Shown piece by piece: positions 45,512 to 58,578 of a stretch of DNA of 64,000 bases. The stretch comes from Cadophora sp. MPI-SDFR-AT-0126 (lineage: Eukaryota > Ascomycota > Leotiomycetes > Helotiales > Ploettnerulaceae). Location: NCBI GenBank assembly GCA_020747065.1, contig JAGMVK010000008.1, positions 1,178,001-1,242,000 on the forward strand, in the 5' to 3' direction. Within the stretch, counting starts at the first letter, position 1, and every line of letters begins with the position of its first letter. Below the pieces are notes generated by a model, which saw only the letters and a program-made list of their open reading frames with translations, was not told the DNA's origin and searched no databases. The position numbers were made by a program, and so were the translations under genes.

Positions 45512-46589
45512 TCAGTCGAAGGCGGCGCCATTCGCTTCTACTGACATAGGACTCCCACCACCGTTGGCACGACGGTTTCTTCGAGACTGTTGTCTGAGGC
45601 GAGTTGGGGCACCATTCATGGACTCCTCCTCACTTTCTTCGGGATGTTCAGCGTTATAAATGGCAGCCTCGTCTAGGTCCCTGATGTCTTCGGGACGGTC
45701 TCTCAGCCAAGACATGCGTGGACCACTTCGTGCACGTTCTGAGACTCTGAACCCGTAGATCTTGGGCTCATACATGTTGCCTTTGCCAAGCCCGGGCGCG
45801 AGGTTGGCAGCGTTCATGCCATTGATCTTCTCCTTCTCCTCTCCATCAGAAGCCGCTTGTAGTGTTCGGTTGCTGTGAGAACCAGCAATAGCCTCGACGC
45901 CCTTCTTGCTGATATCGTAGTCGGGGAAAGTCATGAGGAAAAGAGCACCAAACGTTCGGCCGAAGAAAGCCCCGTCGACTGTCTGGAATCGAGAGTTCGG
46001 TGGAACGTAAACATCCAGGCAGGAAGGACAGAACAACTTAACAGTATCTTCTCCTGGTACATCTGATAACCCAACAGGCAATGTGCGAGTTCCTCCACAG
46101 TAAGTTCGAGGGCAGACACCAAAATGTGTGAGTTCGTACTTTTCGGACATTTGTTGGATACCGGCGCGAGAGCAGATAAATCGTTGATGGATAAGACCGT
46201 AGAGCATTTCGGCAGAGGATTCAATGATGGAGAGGTCGGAAGCCATGCGATGGTGTCTCCGGTCTGCCGCAGCTCTGCGATTTAATCGTTCCTCCCCTTC
46301 GATCGAGTCATCTCCTTCCTCTTCCTCCTCATCTTCCTCATCATCCTCATCCTCTTCAGGCTCAACATCTAGGATCATCTAGAGTCCTCATTAGCTCAGC
46401 TCTCATTGATATGTATTCGCGCGAACATACCTCTAGTGCCTCCTTATACATGGCCACCTGTGTCTGGAGTCCTGTCAGATTGAAATCATCCTCAATGAAG
46501 TCTTCTGATATCTCCGCAAAGTATTCATGGCCGAGTAAGGAACAAAACGATGATATCCATGATTCTGGTGTGCCTGATGAGGAAGACAT
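45512..46589 (-). CDS. CKB1: Casein kinase 2 regulatory (beta) subunit
   Basis: Exons 46589-46431 and 46378-45512 with a 52-nt intron, 341 residues. The opening SWISSFCSLLGHEYFAEI, then EDFIEDDFNLTGL, is the invariant CK2-beta N-terminus. A Glu/Asp tract follows (about residues 58-85), as in yeast Ckb1. The zinc finger has Cys142, Cys147, Cys170 and Cys173 with the canonical 5/23/3 spacing (GVCPRTYC, LFCPSC). GRTFGALFLMTFPDYD is the conserved segment after the zinc finger. The C-terminal tail (YEPKIYGFRVSERARSGPR, then about 70 low-complexity residues) is longer than in animals. The subunit dimerises through the zinc finger and anchors two catalytic subunits. Whether it corresponds to yeast CKB1 rather than CKB2 is inferred from the acidic insert. 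Confidence 0.93.
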
Positions 46590-47380
46590 CCTGGTATGGT
46601 TTTGGTGAACACGGGGGCGTCCTTCACGTTCGGTTGGTGTCCTTTTTGCGGTCCTTCCTTTCTAATGCTGCTAGTTGGTGCTTGGCTCTTAGCTGCAAGC
46701 CACCCAAAAGGAGTCTGTGAAGGCTATAGCGTGTATTTGGCTGTCTTCGACACCGAGATGGATTGAAGGTAATATATCCTGGCTTGTAAGGTATCCTTCT
46801 CCAGATATTGGCGCACGTTGGTGCACGTTCCCCACTGAAGGCTGAAAGGAAGGATTTCTGCCTTGAAGCACGGTAGATAGACCGTCTGCTGTAGAGCTTG
46901 AGCTGCAAGGGGTCCAATGTCGCTGGTGAATTCAGTCGGCCTGTTGGTGACAGGTAGTGTATCGGGGCGCAGAGCGCAGAGGGAGGGGCACCAGGCGATT
47001 GTTTTGACGAGGCCGGTGGAGGCTCTGTTGGAACAGTCCGAGATGTTGGGGGCAGAGTTTCTGACTGGACACCGCGCGCCTGATCTTGATTATTTGAGGA
47101 GAATCCTCTCCTTGCTAGACAGTGGGGTGGTCTGGATTTGTAGCAGGATCATAGGCATAGGCGCAAGTGTTATCAGAGTTGCGAAAGGATCGTCCTTTCC
47201 TCACCACCCCGCTGTTCAGGAGCGCTCGGCAGATCCGGCTTCGGTGAATCGTTGATCCGCGAAAAAGAGTAATACTGATCGTTTTTGACCATCTTCTTTT
47301 CAATTCTTACATGTACGCACGACAATAGATTGGCATTCTTTCCTGCTCCTTATTATATTTAGTAGCTCCTAATTGTGTGT
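46590..47380. other. Intergenic
   Basis: 791 bp between the casein kinase start and the 3' end of the monooxygenase. A 112-codon frame at 46917-47255 begins with ATG but shows no family resemblance and is not called. Confidence 0.45.
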
Positions 47381-49445
47381 TTACACCTTATTTGCAGCCA
47401 CCTGCAAGAGACCAGCGCCACTGAAAAGAACTGTCCTTGCAACTCCCCTCAGATACGCCATACTCCTCGGTACCAGCCCATGCTGCTTCTGTGTTATGAT
47501 CCCGATTAGAAAGGCTATCATTGCCAGACTTCTAAGGAGCGTAAAAGCTGATCTCTTGATCAGTCCTTTCCGAGTGTACTTGATGTCCCAGTCGCTCCAA
47601 GTAGGGAACATGCACCGCAGAGTAAACCAGATCTGAGTATATCTGCATTGGTGTTAGCATGTTACAATACAGAGGGAGAGCTGACTCACGGGTACACGGT
47701 AGAGTTCCATCCTTTTTCATCTTTGTACCAGCTGCCGCAACCACCAGTATTCCAGACTCTTTTCTTCAAAGCACTCTGAGTATCTCTTGCCCATTCAAGC
47801 TCTGCCTCTTTCTTGATTTCTGCAATTGCAACATCTCCTTTTAGGATCGGTCCGATGAATTTCAGACTCATGTTCACCATATTTTCGGAAGCCATAATGA
47901 CGGATGAATGGCCAGTTGCTGTATTTGGACCAAATATCGTAAAGAAATTGGGAAACCCATCCATAGCTGTGCCCATATACATCTGAGCTCCTCCACGTTC
48001 ATCGAATACATCGTGTAGCTTTTTCCCATCTCTGCCCGTAATATCGAGTGGGTGAAGCCACTTTGTCGTTTCGAATCCATTGGCGAGAACTATGATATCA
48101 GCCGGGAGCGTCACTTCATGAGAAGGTGCATTGCTTGTGGTGTCGCTCATCGCGGGATATGTGCGGCCAGGACCCAACGTTACGGTCTTTTCGCCGAGAC
48201 TTGTGAGTGGGAGTGTTGTCAACTCAACAAATGGATCGTTCAAGCCAGGAAACCACGTAGCATCGAAAATACGACGTTTGCATCCAACTCCATAATTTGG
48301 AGTAAGTATCTCATGGTACTTCTTGGGGACTGTCTTGTGCATGTGAGCCAGAAGTTGAGCCTCCAGTTTCTTCCGTTCTTTTTCGTGGTACTCGTCGGAT
48401 CCGAACAACCTCCAGTCGTATTCAGCTCCAGCGGCAATTATGAATCGAGTCACCTTTCCGAATCCTCGAATGTGGGTATTGAGCCATGGCGACCACTTCT
48501 CCCACCACTTGTTCCCTCCAGGTGGAATTTGTCGTGGAACAACCCAGGGTGGAGAACGCATGAGCTGGGTTACTGACTTTGCCCCATATTCTTTTGTCAG
48601 GCGAGGGACGAATTGGGCTGCGCTGCATCCAGTACCAACCACAATGACATCTTTGTCCTTGAAGTCCACATCGTACCTCCATCTAGCGGAATGGAAGATC
48701 TCGCCCTGGAACTTATCATTCCCAGGAATACTCTCTGGCCAAATCTTGGGCTCCACCAGGCCACCCACGCTGCTCACCAATATCTTACACCGAATTTTCT
48801 CTTCCGAAACGTAGACAGACTGTCTGCCTTCTTCACGGATTTTCTTAGCTCGGTCATATTCTGAAAGATCACCGACTCCCGTCAACAGGTGCTGCAATGT
48901 CACTTCCCAGACCTGTTCATCCTCAAGCCATTTGCATTCTCTCACATCGGTATTAAGCTGGATCTTATCCACAATCTGATACTTGTCGCAGACACCTTGT
49001 AGGTATGTGACGATTTCTCGCCCTTCTGGGTAGAAGGTCGTCCACTTGGGGTTGGGGCAGAAGGAGAACGAGTAAAATATGGCTGGTCTATATTAAGCTT
49101 CCACATTAGAGATGTTCCCTTCGATGCGGGTACACTTACACATCACAAGCTACTCCTGGATATCGATTGATCCACCAAGTCCCACCAATACCTGACTGTC
49201 GATCGAAGATTCGAAATTGGTCATGCCCGAGAACCTCCTTTAGCCTACAGCCCATGGCAATCCCCGACTCTCCAGCCCCAATGATAGCTACAGGGTAGTA
49301 GGTATAGCTGCTCGCGTCATATCCATTGTCTTTGCGTATCGAGGTGCCGTACATCTTCAAGAAGGAAAGCTATCAGACCACTTTCCGACACGCGGTTGAG
49401 AGATGAAGGGTAGATTAGGGGACTTACAACATCAGGACGTTCATC
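47381..49445 (-). CDS. Baeyer-Villiger-type FAD monooxygenase
   Basis: Exons 49445-49428 (18 nt), 49354-49140, 49087-47690 and 47642-47381, with introns of 73, 52 and 47 nt and all phases matching. The product has 630 residues. FAD-binding Rossmann motif AIIGAGESGI lies near residue 30, followed by GIGGTWWINRYPGVACDVPA, the conserved flavin-monooxygenase segment. The Baeyer-Villiger fingerprint FxGxxxHxxxW appears as FQGEIFHSARW, directly followed by the NADPH Rossmann motif VIVVGTGCSAAQ. Such enzymes insert oxygen next to a ketone using NADPH and O2; the substrate is unknown. The last exon adds a hydrophobic stretch (LAMIAFLIGII). The start is the ATG of MKRPDV: an ATG 16 nt upstream runs into a stop in its frame. 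No neighbouring genes suggest a metabolic cluster. Confidence 0.88.
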
Positions 49446-51800
49446 CAGAATTGACGACATTGTGAAACAGGTGTTTGCGTGTCAAAACACCTACTTCAAC
49501 GAAATCTCTCAATCAAGATGTGCGTGCTCAGAAGTGCTGATGAATTTATAAGAAGCTTTCGCCTTTAGATTAACTCAAGATGTCCTGACACCAATTCGGA
49601 GAGAAAGGGACAAGAAAGACTAATCATGCCTGTGCTACCCCAGACCTCCCCCGCACTTCGACGGTTCGAGGCTTGCATCAGGAAGCAACCGAGGCAGATC
49701 TGCGGGGAAGGTTTGCCGGGACTAAGTTCATGGCCACATTTTCCAACAGGTATCACATGTTGTCTCAATATTTCATGGCATGACTTCATTTGACATTGTG
49801 GATTGTATTTCGTTGCTCAAAAGAGGGGTTGGTTTCTTTGTTTGGAAAGAGATGGGTAGGCGACGGTCATCCTTTGTTTTTGCTCATCTTACCTTAACCG
49901 AAAGCTTGAATCCACCCTGTCTGTCAGCCAATGGCATGCAATGAAATCCAAGAAATATCTGTTTTCATCATGAGAGGCTGGCAGTTTATGGCGGAGATCG
50001 ATCCCTTCCATTTGCTTATTTGATGTACTTGCTTGCATCCATTGTCACCAATATTGTCAATAGTTCTAACCTTATCAACCATCTACCTTTTGCGAGTGGG
50101 AGCAACAGCTTCTGAAAGCTTGCTTCACTCCTCAGTCTTTGCCAATTTTGCTCTGAAACATACCTAACTGTACAGTGCCAGACTTGAATGCTCTCCTCCC
50201 TCTTCCGTACATTTCATTGATGCTGAAGAGTCTGGTCTCGGGTTCGATAAATGACTTTTTGCAAAGGTACTGCGATCAAGCCAGATAGGATATGTGCAAC
50301 ATATTAACGTTCCAAGGCATCCTGGATATATCCCGATTGGCTCAAGGGGTCTTTTTCTTTGGGAATAAAGACAATTTTTCTATCTTTTGATGAAGTCAGA
50401 GATCGCTAAACAATGGCGATCCACTCTACTGCCGTGCTTGAACCATGGAGGACCTGGCAGCTGCCAAACTATTGCCCAAATCTAGAGCAGTGCGCTTTCA
50501 GCTAGTGTTGAAATATTGCCACAAGAACTTTTAAGGAATAGACTATAGGCTTGGGAATGATGTCTCCACAACTTGCTGCTTGGAGCATCGTTGTTCTGGG
50601 ACAAGGCGTGCGTCTGCTCTTGACAAGGTCAAAGGTAAACACGCTAAGAGTAGACCTCAACCACGAATGTAAATCAGATATTTCCAAGATTTGACGTCAG
50701 TAAAGGTCTAAAATTATTCTACGACATTTAAACCTTTCAAGGCATATAGATGTATGGTTCTTGTTTCGTCTGAGGTAGGAACATCCTTTAGGGTTACACA
50801 AGGACTTAGGTCACCAGTGAGCCATTCACATCACTGAGGTCTGATCCTTTGTTACCTGCAAGTACGAGTACATTCAAGTGTCTCTTCTTTACAGTTCGAT
50901 TATAATTCATGATGACTCGTCCTGTCCGATGCGCCTCTTTACTGCCTCTACTCCCGAAAAGACGGTGCTACTGGGTAAAAAAATGACGAGGTACATTAGC
51001 ATATGAGTGGAGTGCTCGAAGGAGTTTCTAGAGGAGAGTAATGTTAAATTACTTAAACTTAAGCTATGTATTGTCTTGGAAATGGACAACCTATTGATGA
51101 CGCCAAAGAGGAAGATGGTGCTTCCCATAAAGCCGAGTGATGAGTTGTGTTCGTATTGCTTCGCACTGATTATGTACAGTAACACTGGTGGTGGTGGTGG
51201 CCTTAATTGAGCCATTAAGTGCGAACCTTCCCACATGCTGTATCATCATGCATCTCGCGCAACACAACACCACCCTCAGAAAGAATGGCGAAGATGGAAC
51301 AGCCGCTCAGACACGGTCGCGTGAGTATATTCAAAAGCAAGCCAGGAATGATTTTCGTGAAAAGAGACAACCCGTACAGTGTCAGCGATTCATCTGACTC
51401 GAAGTTCTGCACGTGGATGTCTGATTGGACGAAATGACTTCCTCCAGAGCGCGTGTGAGTGAGACACCTTGAGGGCTGCAAGGCGAAGTTCAGGAATACA
51501 TCAAGAGAGCGATGACCGAGAACATCTTCTTATGAAGACTTGTTTGTTGTGAGCCTCCAAAAAGTTGTCTTCAGAAGATAAAGCTTTGACTTCGGACCCC
51601 CCGTTCTCGAAAAGTCAATCAATCCCAGTAAGAAGAAGCCACGAACGTCACCGCACCGTTACCGTCAAGGTGCTCGCTCAAAAAGCGGATATCAGCAGAA
51701 CCAGAACCAGAACCAGAGGCCAACGCCTCTTGACGTTCAATCAAGAATGGTCAATCGCCCCTAAGTATTTTATTCTATCTTTCCTCAAGATTGTCTCGCA
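49446..51800. other. Intergenic, 2.4 kb, divergent promoters
   Basis: Lies between the divergent monooxygenase and endopolyphosphatase genes. Only short, unrelated frames are present. A (GGT)n/(GTGGTG) patch lies at 51186-51200 and an ACCAGA-rich repeat at 51700-51718. No gene is recognised. Confidence 0.45.
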
Positions 51801-54056
51801 ATGCGTTCCACCGTAATACTATTAGCAGCCTGTCTGCTTAATTTGTCCCATGGTACACCCATCGGCGATACCCAACCCACCCTGCAGGTGCCATTGGAGG
51901 ACCATCCACAGGCACAGGAACAGTTACAAGCCTCACGACGATTGCATGGGAGGTTTCTGCATATCACAGGTGGGCGGCTGATTTCCATCTTATCTTTGTG
52001 CCTGGCTAAGTAGATTGCAGACCTCCATCCCGACCCTCATTACAAAATCCATTCTTCGACCGAGGAGGATGATGCATGCCATAGAGGCAAAGGCCTGGCG
52101 GGTATATACGGTGCAGAAACATCGGATTGCGACACGCCATACGCCCTGATAAACGCGACCTTCAAATGGATAGCGGATAACCTCAAAGATAACATCGATT
52201 TCGTCGTATGGACGGGCGACTCTGCGCGGCACGATAGCGACGAAAAGATTCCTCGAAACGCGAACGAAGTCCTCAATACGAATAGATGGATCGCAGAGAA
52301 ATTCCTGGAGGTGTTCAGTACCGACGGCAATCCTAAGAAGGACCTGACCATTCCAATCGTCTCTACATTTGGCAACAACGACATCCTTCCTCACAATATC
52401 CTTCTTTCGGGCCCGAACAAGTGGCTGAAGACGTACACCGACATTTGGAGCAAGTTCATACCGGAGGAGCAGAGGCATGGATTTGAGAGAGGAGGGTGGT
52501 ACCTCGTTGAAGTCATTCCAAAGAAATTGGCAGTCTTCAGTCTGAACACCCTCTACTTTTTCGATCACAATGCAGCAGTTGATGGGTGTGCCTTGCGATC
52601 CGAGCCGGGCTACGAACACTTCGAATGGCTTCGAATCCAGCTTCAATTCATCCGAGATCGTGGCATGAAAGCAATCCTTATCGGCCATGTCCCCCCAGCG
52701 AGAACAGACAGCAAGCAGCTCTGGGACGAGACGTGCTGGCAGAAATATACCCTTTGGCTGGATCAATACCGCGATGTCATTGTTGGAGGGCTTTACGGGC
52801 ATATGAACATCGACCATTTCATGTTACAAGACAAGAAGCACATTGACCTGGTACTGGCTGGTGGAGATGAATCCGACAGTGCGTCCATTCGTACGTTGAT
52901 GGACGAGGAGCTTTCAATCGAGTCTGCAAACGATTATCTTGAAGAACTGCGAGCAGATTGGTCGGGTTTGCCAAATCCAAATATTGCATTCAAAGATGAC
53001 GACACGGTGGACGATCTCAGCAAGAAGCCTAAGAAGAAGAAGGGCAAAAAAAGCAAGAAAGAAAAAGCTTTGAAGAAGATTGGAGGACCATGGGGAGAAC
53101 GTTTCCAGGTCACTCACGTCAGCCCAAGCATCGTTCCCAATTTCTTCCCAACTCTTCGAGTCATGGAATACAACATCAGTGGACTTGACCTCTCAGCGAC
53201 ATGGGCCAGCGCTAAAGCCTCCGATCAAGCACAAGAGATGGACTGGCTTGAGGAGGTTTCTGACCCAAGTACTGAAGAAACAGACGACGAAGCTGCAGAC
53301 GACGAGAATCCTGATAATGACGAGGAATCAATCGCGAAAAAGAAGAAGCACAAGAAGCCAAAGAAACCCAAGAATCCAGATCTCATCGTACCAGCTCCGC
53401 CTGCGAAGAGCTCACCCCCTGGACCCGCCTACTCTCCTCAATCTTTAACACTCTTGGGCTTCACTCAATACTTTGCCAATCTGACTTACATCAATGACGA
53501 TAATTATGTGGGCGGTGAGGAAGCAGAGACCGACAAGTGGCACGAGGGGAAGCACAAGGGAAAGCACCCGAAAGACAAGGTTCCGCATCCGAGACCTTTC
53601 CAATTTCAAGTCGAATATGACACTTTCACCGATCCCATATACAAATTGAAGGATCTGACTGTGCGAAGCTACATCAAGCTCGCTCACAGAATCGGACAGT
53701 ACAAGCCTCAGAAAGGCGATCAGATTGACGAGTCTTCCGATGACCAGGATTTTGAGGAGGGCGACCAGCAAGAAAGCGACGAGGATGATGAGATTCTCGC
53801 GAAAGAGGATGATGACAGCGACGATGACGATTATGACGATGAAGATCATGAGATGGAAGCCGAGAAGAAGAAGCACAAGAAACACAGAAAGAAGAAGCAT
53901 CACCGTCAACATGAGAAGAACAAAGTCTGGCTGCGATTTGTCAGACGTGCGTTTGTAGGAACCTTAGAAGAAGAGGACCTCAAGTCATTTGACGAGGACT
54001 TGGGATTCGATCTCGGTGACGAGACCACAAAGTTCGACCACGATGGAGAGTTGTGA
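51801..54056 (+). CDS. PPN1: Endopolyphosphatase Ppn1
   Basis: Exons 51801-51969 and 52021-54056 with a 51-nt intron, 734 residues. The N-terminal hydrophobic segment (STVILLAACLLNLSHG) is a signal or anchor for the vacuole. Metallophosphoesterase motifs appear in order: FLHITDLHPDPHYK, FVVWTGDSARHD, STFGNNDILPHN, ILIGHVPPA and GLYGHMNIDHF. These bind the two metals that cut inorganic polyphosphate chains internally. The second half carries Lys-rich tracts (near residues 392, 495 and 672) and an Asp/Glu-rich block (about 623-670), interleaved with conserved pieces such as GPWGERFQVTHVSPSIVPN and SLTLLGFTQYFANLTYIN. The intron splits the first motif just before Asp57. The start is the ATG immediately before the signal segment. 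Confidence 0.92.
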
Positions 54057-56312
54057 TTATAGACCGCATTCCACGGAGTTTGGATTGGATGTTCTTACTG
54101 CATTATCGGCGTTGGGCAAGCATGGGCGTAGTATGGCATGGTATGATACCTAGGTTCTTTATTGTATTGAATAAGAGCCTTTCTTTGAGCATTACCTAGA
54201 AGCATCAAATGCGAGTCTGGCAGACTCTGTATTATGAACACTTCGTTATGATTTGCTTCTGTTCCTTGCTTCGTGTAGATTTTGTTAAGACGTTATTGGC
54301 AGGTGTATTGAAGCCTGTTACCCATGCGTAAGCAACGTAATGCATACTCTTGTGGCTCTGAGACGTATGAATCGCGCTCTTCAACTACTTCCCAGAGATT
54401 TGTTCTTACATGAACTGCTCAGCACTGAAAGTTGAAGTGCTCAAGATGTGCTTGGAAGACCATTGCAGGATGGTTGAAGCTTTCCATAGCTACGTCCAAA
54501 TCTAGATACGGGCTCTTCAGACCCTAGATCACAACAATGAACTGAAAAGATCACTAGTCCAGTGGATGGTTGTCTGACATTGTTCGAGGGTTGTGCATCG
54601 TCATGGTGCATGGCAGCTTTGTTGTTGCATGTTGATAAAATCAAAGGTACACACATACTCTTCAGTCTCTTCTCTCCTCACAAATATCAATTAAATGATT
54701 TTCCAATACCGTCTCTTAGAATATTGATTGAATGACTTGGCTGGTGGAGGAATTCACTTTCTGTTTGTTTTGGTTGAAGGTTTTCGGTTAACTTGAAGCG
54801 AATTTCTTACCGAGACAGTCTTGAACAGCAAAGCTTGAAATGATCCTCAACTGGTGGTGGTATTTTTAATCGAATACAAGCATACTACCGTGAGTTTGAG
54901 CTTTAGTAGGCTTGTTGAGAGGTTGTTAAAACTCGTCTTGGGTTTTTGCTCTTCTTGGATCGTAGCCGAACTCAAAGCAACAAGCCTCCGTCTTTACTCA
55001 CTCAAAGTGTCTTATGTGCTTGTATTATGTTCTATTGATTAATGCCTTAAATTAAAGATTATAGAGAAGAATTATTTTGGTAACTATCTAGTTGCTCTGG
55101 GACTAGTTGCGCGGTTGAGCTGTTTAAGTCCTTCAAATGACTAGTGTGTAACTAGTAGTGATGAAGTATATTCCACGTCAAGCTGCACACAGAGGAGACA
55201 TCCTACTCTTCAAAACTTTTAAAGAGCATTTAGATTAGTTCTATGGCCGTTGTTCTCTGTAGGAATCAGGAGGGGCGAAGACGCCTGTTGTCGTAAGGCT
55301 CCTCACTGGAGGCTAGACTTGCGAGTGCCATTCGAATGGTTTGTGCCAATGCCTGTCCCACCTCGAGTAGCTTATAATACTTTGAGTGCTTTCAACCTAC
55401 GAGTCCTCTTTGTGTGTCTCTATCTCAACTGTCACTTTTCGTAGGGATCGGTGGGTCAGATGTCTATGGCCGCTAGCCTCTCACTTACTCAGCCAAGATG
55501 CTGAGATCCTTCGAAGGCCATACACCATCCAACATTGAGCCCCACGGGATGCTGCAGGTTCTTTATAATCTTAACTCAATAAGCCAATCTCGCTTGGGCT
55601 AGCAGGCTCGTTGTCGGGGGTTGTGAGGCTCTCATCTCTCCAGCCTTCGGTAGCACGTCTGCCCCATCACTGAAGAGCTCTCTCGAGGACCCTCATGGCC
55701 GCCCTCCTGCCTACACCGGAACAACCACGCCCTCTTTTCGACGCACACAAGGCATCATTACTCTTCTGACCACATTCGTCTTAGCCTTTGTCCGCAATTC
55801 CATTTCGGGGCACCTCTCTCCCCGGCTTCTAGACCCAGACAGTCACCCTCCTGCTCTTCGAAGACCCCTCTGCACTCGTCCTGCCCTCTTCAAGCGCCGT
55901 GTAATCTTTCCTCCCCCTCATCTCTTTCCGCTCTGGGCGTAGTAATCCGATCATCACCTCACATTTGATCTCCAAGTCCTTGGTGGATCCGCCTGAAACT
56001 TCTTGTTCATCGTCATCGCGCAATCTCCCACGACTACATCCTCTTCCGTATTTGGAAATCACCAGGCAAGCTACCTCCGCATTCACTCCGGATTAGGCCT
56101 CGACCTTCCTCTCGCTTATGCCCGGTCTCTTCCTGGATTTCCTATATATCCTCCATACATCCTCTCCTACTCTTCCTCTCTTCAACACAACACAACACTC
56201 ATCCTTCTCATACACCATAACAGCAGACACCTTCAAGCACTTCTCAATTCTCCTACTACTCTTGTCTATCACCACGTCTCCCTCTCTATTCTCCTCTGAC
56301 AAGGGAAGCACA
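54057..56312. other. Intergenic, 2.3 kb
   Basis: The left part is 3' flank of PPN1. The right part (from about 56080) is a pyrimidine-rich leader with CACAACACAACACTC before the ATG at 56313. No gene or RNA is recognised between. Confidence 0.45.
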
Positions 56313-58578
56313 ATGTCGTCCACTGCAGAAGCTCTCTGCAGCCATTGCAAGAAGCACCATTCCCTCGCAAGCTGTCCCTTGCTCGAGGAACAACAACTTC
56401 AGGCATATAGTCAAGCTGAGACTAGTGCAATTGTAGCTCTTGCCGGAATGCAGGCCAGCAATGCATCTGCCGCCATGCAAGCCACGGATTCAGATGCAGC
56501 TCGGCCTGGTAAGTCACGGCCTCGATCATTTGCTGCAGTACAAATTTGCCATTTGCTACCTTATATAGCATAGCTACTGGTACTCATACTGACTTCACAG
56601 CAGTGGAAGGTCTAAGCTACAATGGCAATGCATACCTTTGTGCCGATACCCTCAATACCATATCCGACAACCAAAACATCAGCCATACCGTTGGCAGCAG
56701 CTCCATCGCACCACCCGATCCATATGCCAATACATATCCCACAGGCTCAGGCTCAGAGGACTTCGCGTCGACCGTTGGAAATAGATTCAGCTGGGCCGAC
56801 CATCGTTCTACTTCTGCTGGAAACCTGTCTGAGGCAAAATCAACTACTCGAAAAGGTAACAAGATCGGCTCCAATGACAGCAATAACAGCTTCAATTTTC
56901 AGCGCCCCTCTCAGCACAATGAAAGCTATGGTGGCCCCGTCAAGCAGGAGTCTCATTGGAGACTTCCATCATTACCTCTATTTCTCGCTCGTCCCAGCAG
57001 CGGCAGCAGCAATAACATCGGCTTCAATATCAAGCATCCCTCCCAGGCCAATGGAAGTAGCAGCAACGCAATTCAACCGGAGTTTCAGACATGCCTATCA
57101 TCTTTTGATTCTGCTCCCACTACCAGAGCAACCAGCTTTTCAGAGAATGACGGTTATGGTCATGATGCAGATCGTGACGCTGCTTCCGAACATGAAGGCT
57201 TTTCCACGTCCGAGTACCAAGAAAGATCTTCCCCTGCCAGATCAGGAGCACCTGGTCTACTCCCTACACCAATCCGAAGCTTTGTTCCCTCTGGCAATCA
57301 TGGCCAATATTTGAGACCATTGGGCGTCCTCAATGATCAACGCACTCTGCCTGGTCCCTATCGCTACAACGGCTACGCCAATGATCCTGCAGCGAACTTT
57401 ACAAACCAGCATCAACGATCGGAAAATGGTTACGCTCCTCGCATTCATGCCGAACCTCTAATTGTTCCCCAGTATCACAATCTCTTCAACCCTGACGACT
57501 ATTTATTTCCAGATATTGTGCTACGCCAAGCGTCAGCAAATGTCAATCAGAATAATGGCAACCCAAACGTTTCTGATATTATTGGCCAGCGAGGAAACAA
57601 TCCAGGTCAGAATGTAAACTTGACCGTCAATGACCAAGTCTTGCATCCCGGCTTTCAACAAAACAACTATCAGGTACAAGCTGCTTCTCCCATCCAGCAG
57701 TCCTTCAACTTGAGACCAATGCCGAGTGAACCCGATATGGGGGACTATACCCACACTCCGACATTTGCAGTTGAAAGCCTGAAGAATTACGCAAAGGATC
57801 TCCAATCTTGGGCCTTTGAACTCTACCTCCACACTACCCGCCTCGAGAACCTTACGGATCTCCCAGGTCGGCTTTTATGGAATCGAGATTCGTCCTTCGG
57901 AGCCAGATTGATACTTGAGCGTACTCCAGCCAACCGTGAGCTTTTCGACGCCGCCATAGCTGCCGGTAATTCAGCCACTAAAGCCCTGATTCGGACTCGG
58001 AATTTGATCGATTCAATGAACGTCTCACCACCGCTGCCATCGAACTTCCTGCCGGCAGGTCAACAACCTCTCGGCAAATTTATGGAAACTGAGCACAGTA
58101 CTCCTGACAGTACACCAGTCAGAGGAACTAGTCGTGGTCGTGGACGTGGACGTGGCAGAGCTAGTCGAGGAGTAAGTGTTTACCTTGGCACCTGCCATTT
58201 GATACACAGCTGACATTGTTTGTGCAGGGACGAGTTGCCCCAGCTGCAAAGAGAGCACCCGCCAAGCGCAAGTCTGCCACACAGGATACCGATGACGGCG
58301 ACGATATGATGGGTGGTGACAATACAGCTTCTTCTGATGCCAAGCCAGCTGTTGTTAAGAAGGCTCCTGCTCGTAAGCGAGGTCCGGCCAAGAAGGTCAG
58401 GGGCGAACCTGCCTCAGATCCTGCCGATATCCCACAACACCAACCAGGATCTTCTAGTCTCCCAGTACCTGCTACCGATCACTCTGGTATGTTCGACGAT
58501 CGAGACCTTGACGCGGAGGGAGAGACCGATGAAGAATGGTTCGAGTCTCAGCGCCGCAATACTTTGGGAGTCAACTAA
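56313..58578 (+). CDS. Unrecognised protein with Cys/His N-terminus and RG-rich tail
   Basis: Exons 56313-56508, 56601-58171 and 58228-58578 with introns of 92 and 56 nt, 705 residues. I do not recognise the family. The N-terminus has a possible small zinc site, CSHCKKHHSLASCPLLEE (CxxC, HH, then C). Residues about 65-440 are Asn/Ser/Pro/Gln-rich and disordered, with AAx and NNGNPN runs. A folded-looking helical segment follows (EPDMGDYTHTPTFAVESLKN, then AKDLQSWAFELYLHTTRLEN and PANRELFDAAIAAG). Next come GRGRGRGRASRGGR (RG/AT-hook-like) and Lys/Ala/Pro-rich basic stretches (KKAPARKRGPAKK), then an acidic end (DAEGETDEEWFE). The composition suggests a chromatin or RNA-binding nuclear protein; this is inference only. 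The start is the first ATG before the Cys/His block. Confidence 0.75.

Noticed and set aside
46917..47255. 112-codon plus-strand frame
   Set aside because: Has an ATG but no family resemblance and lies in the upstream region of the casein kinase gene.
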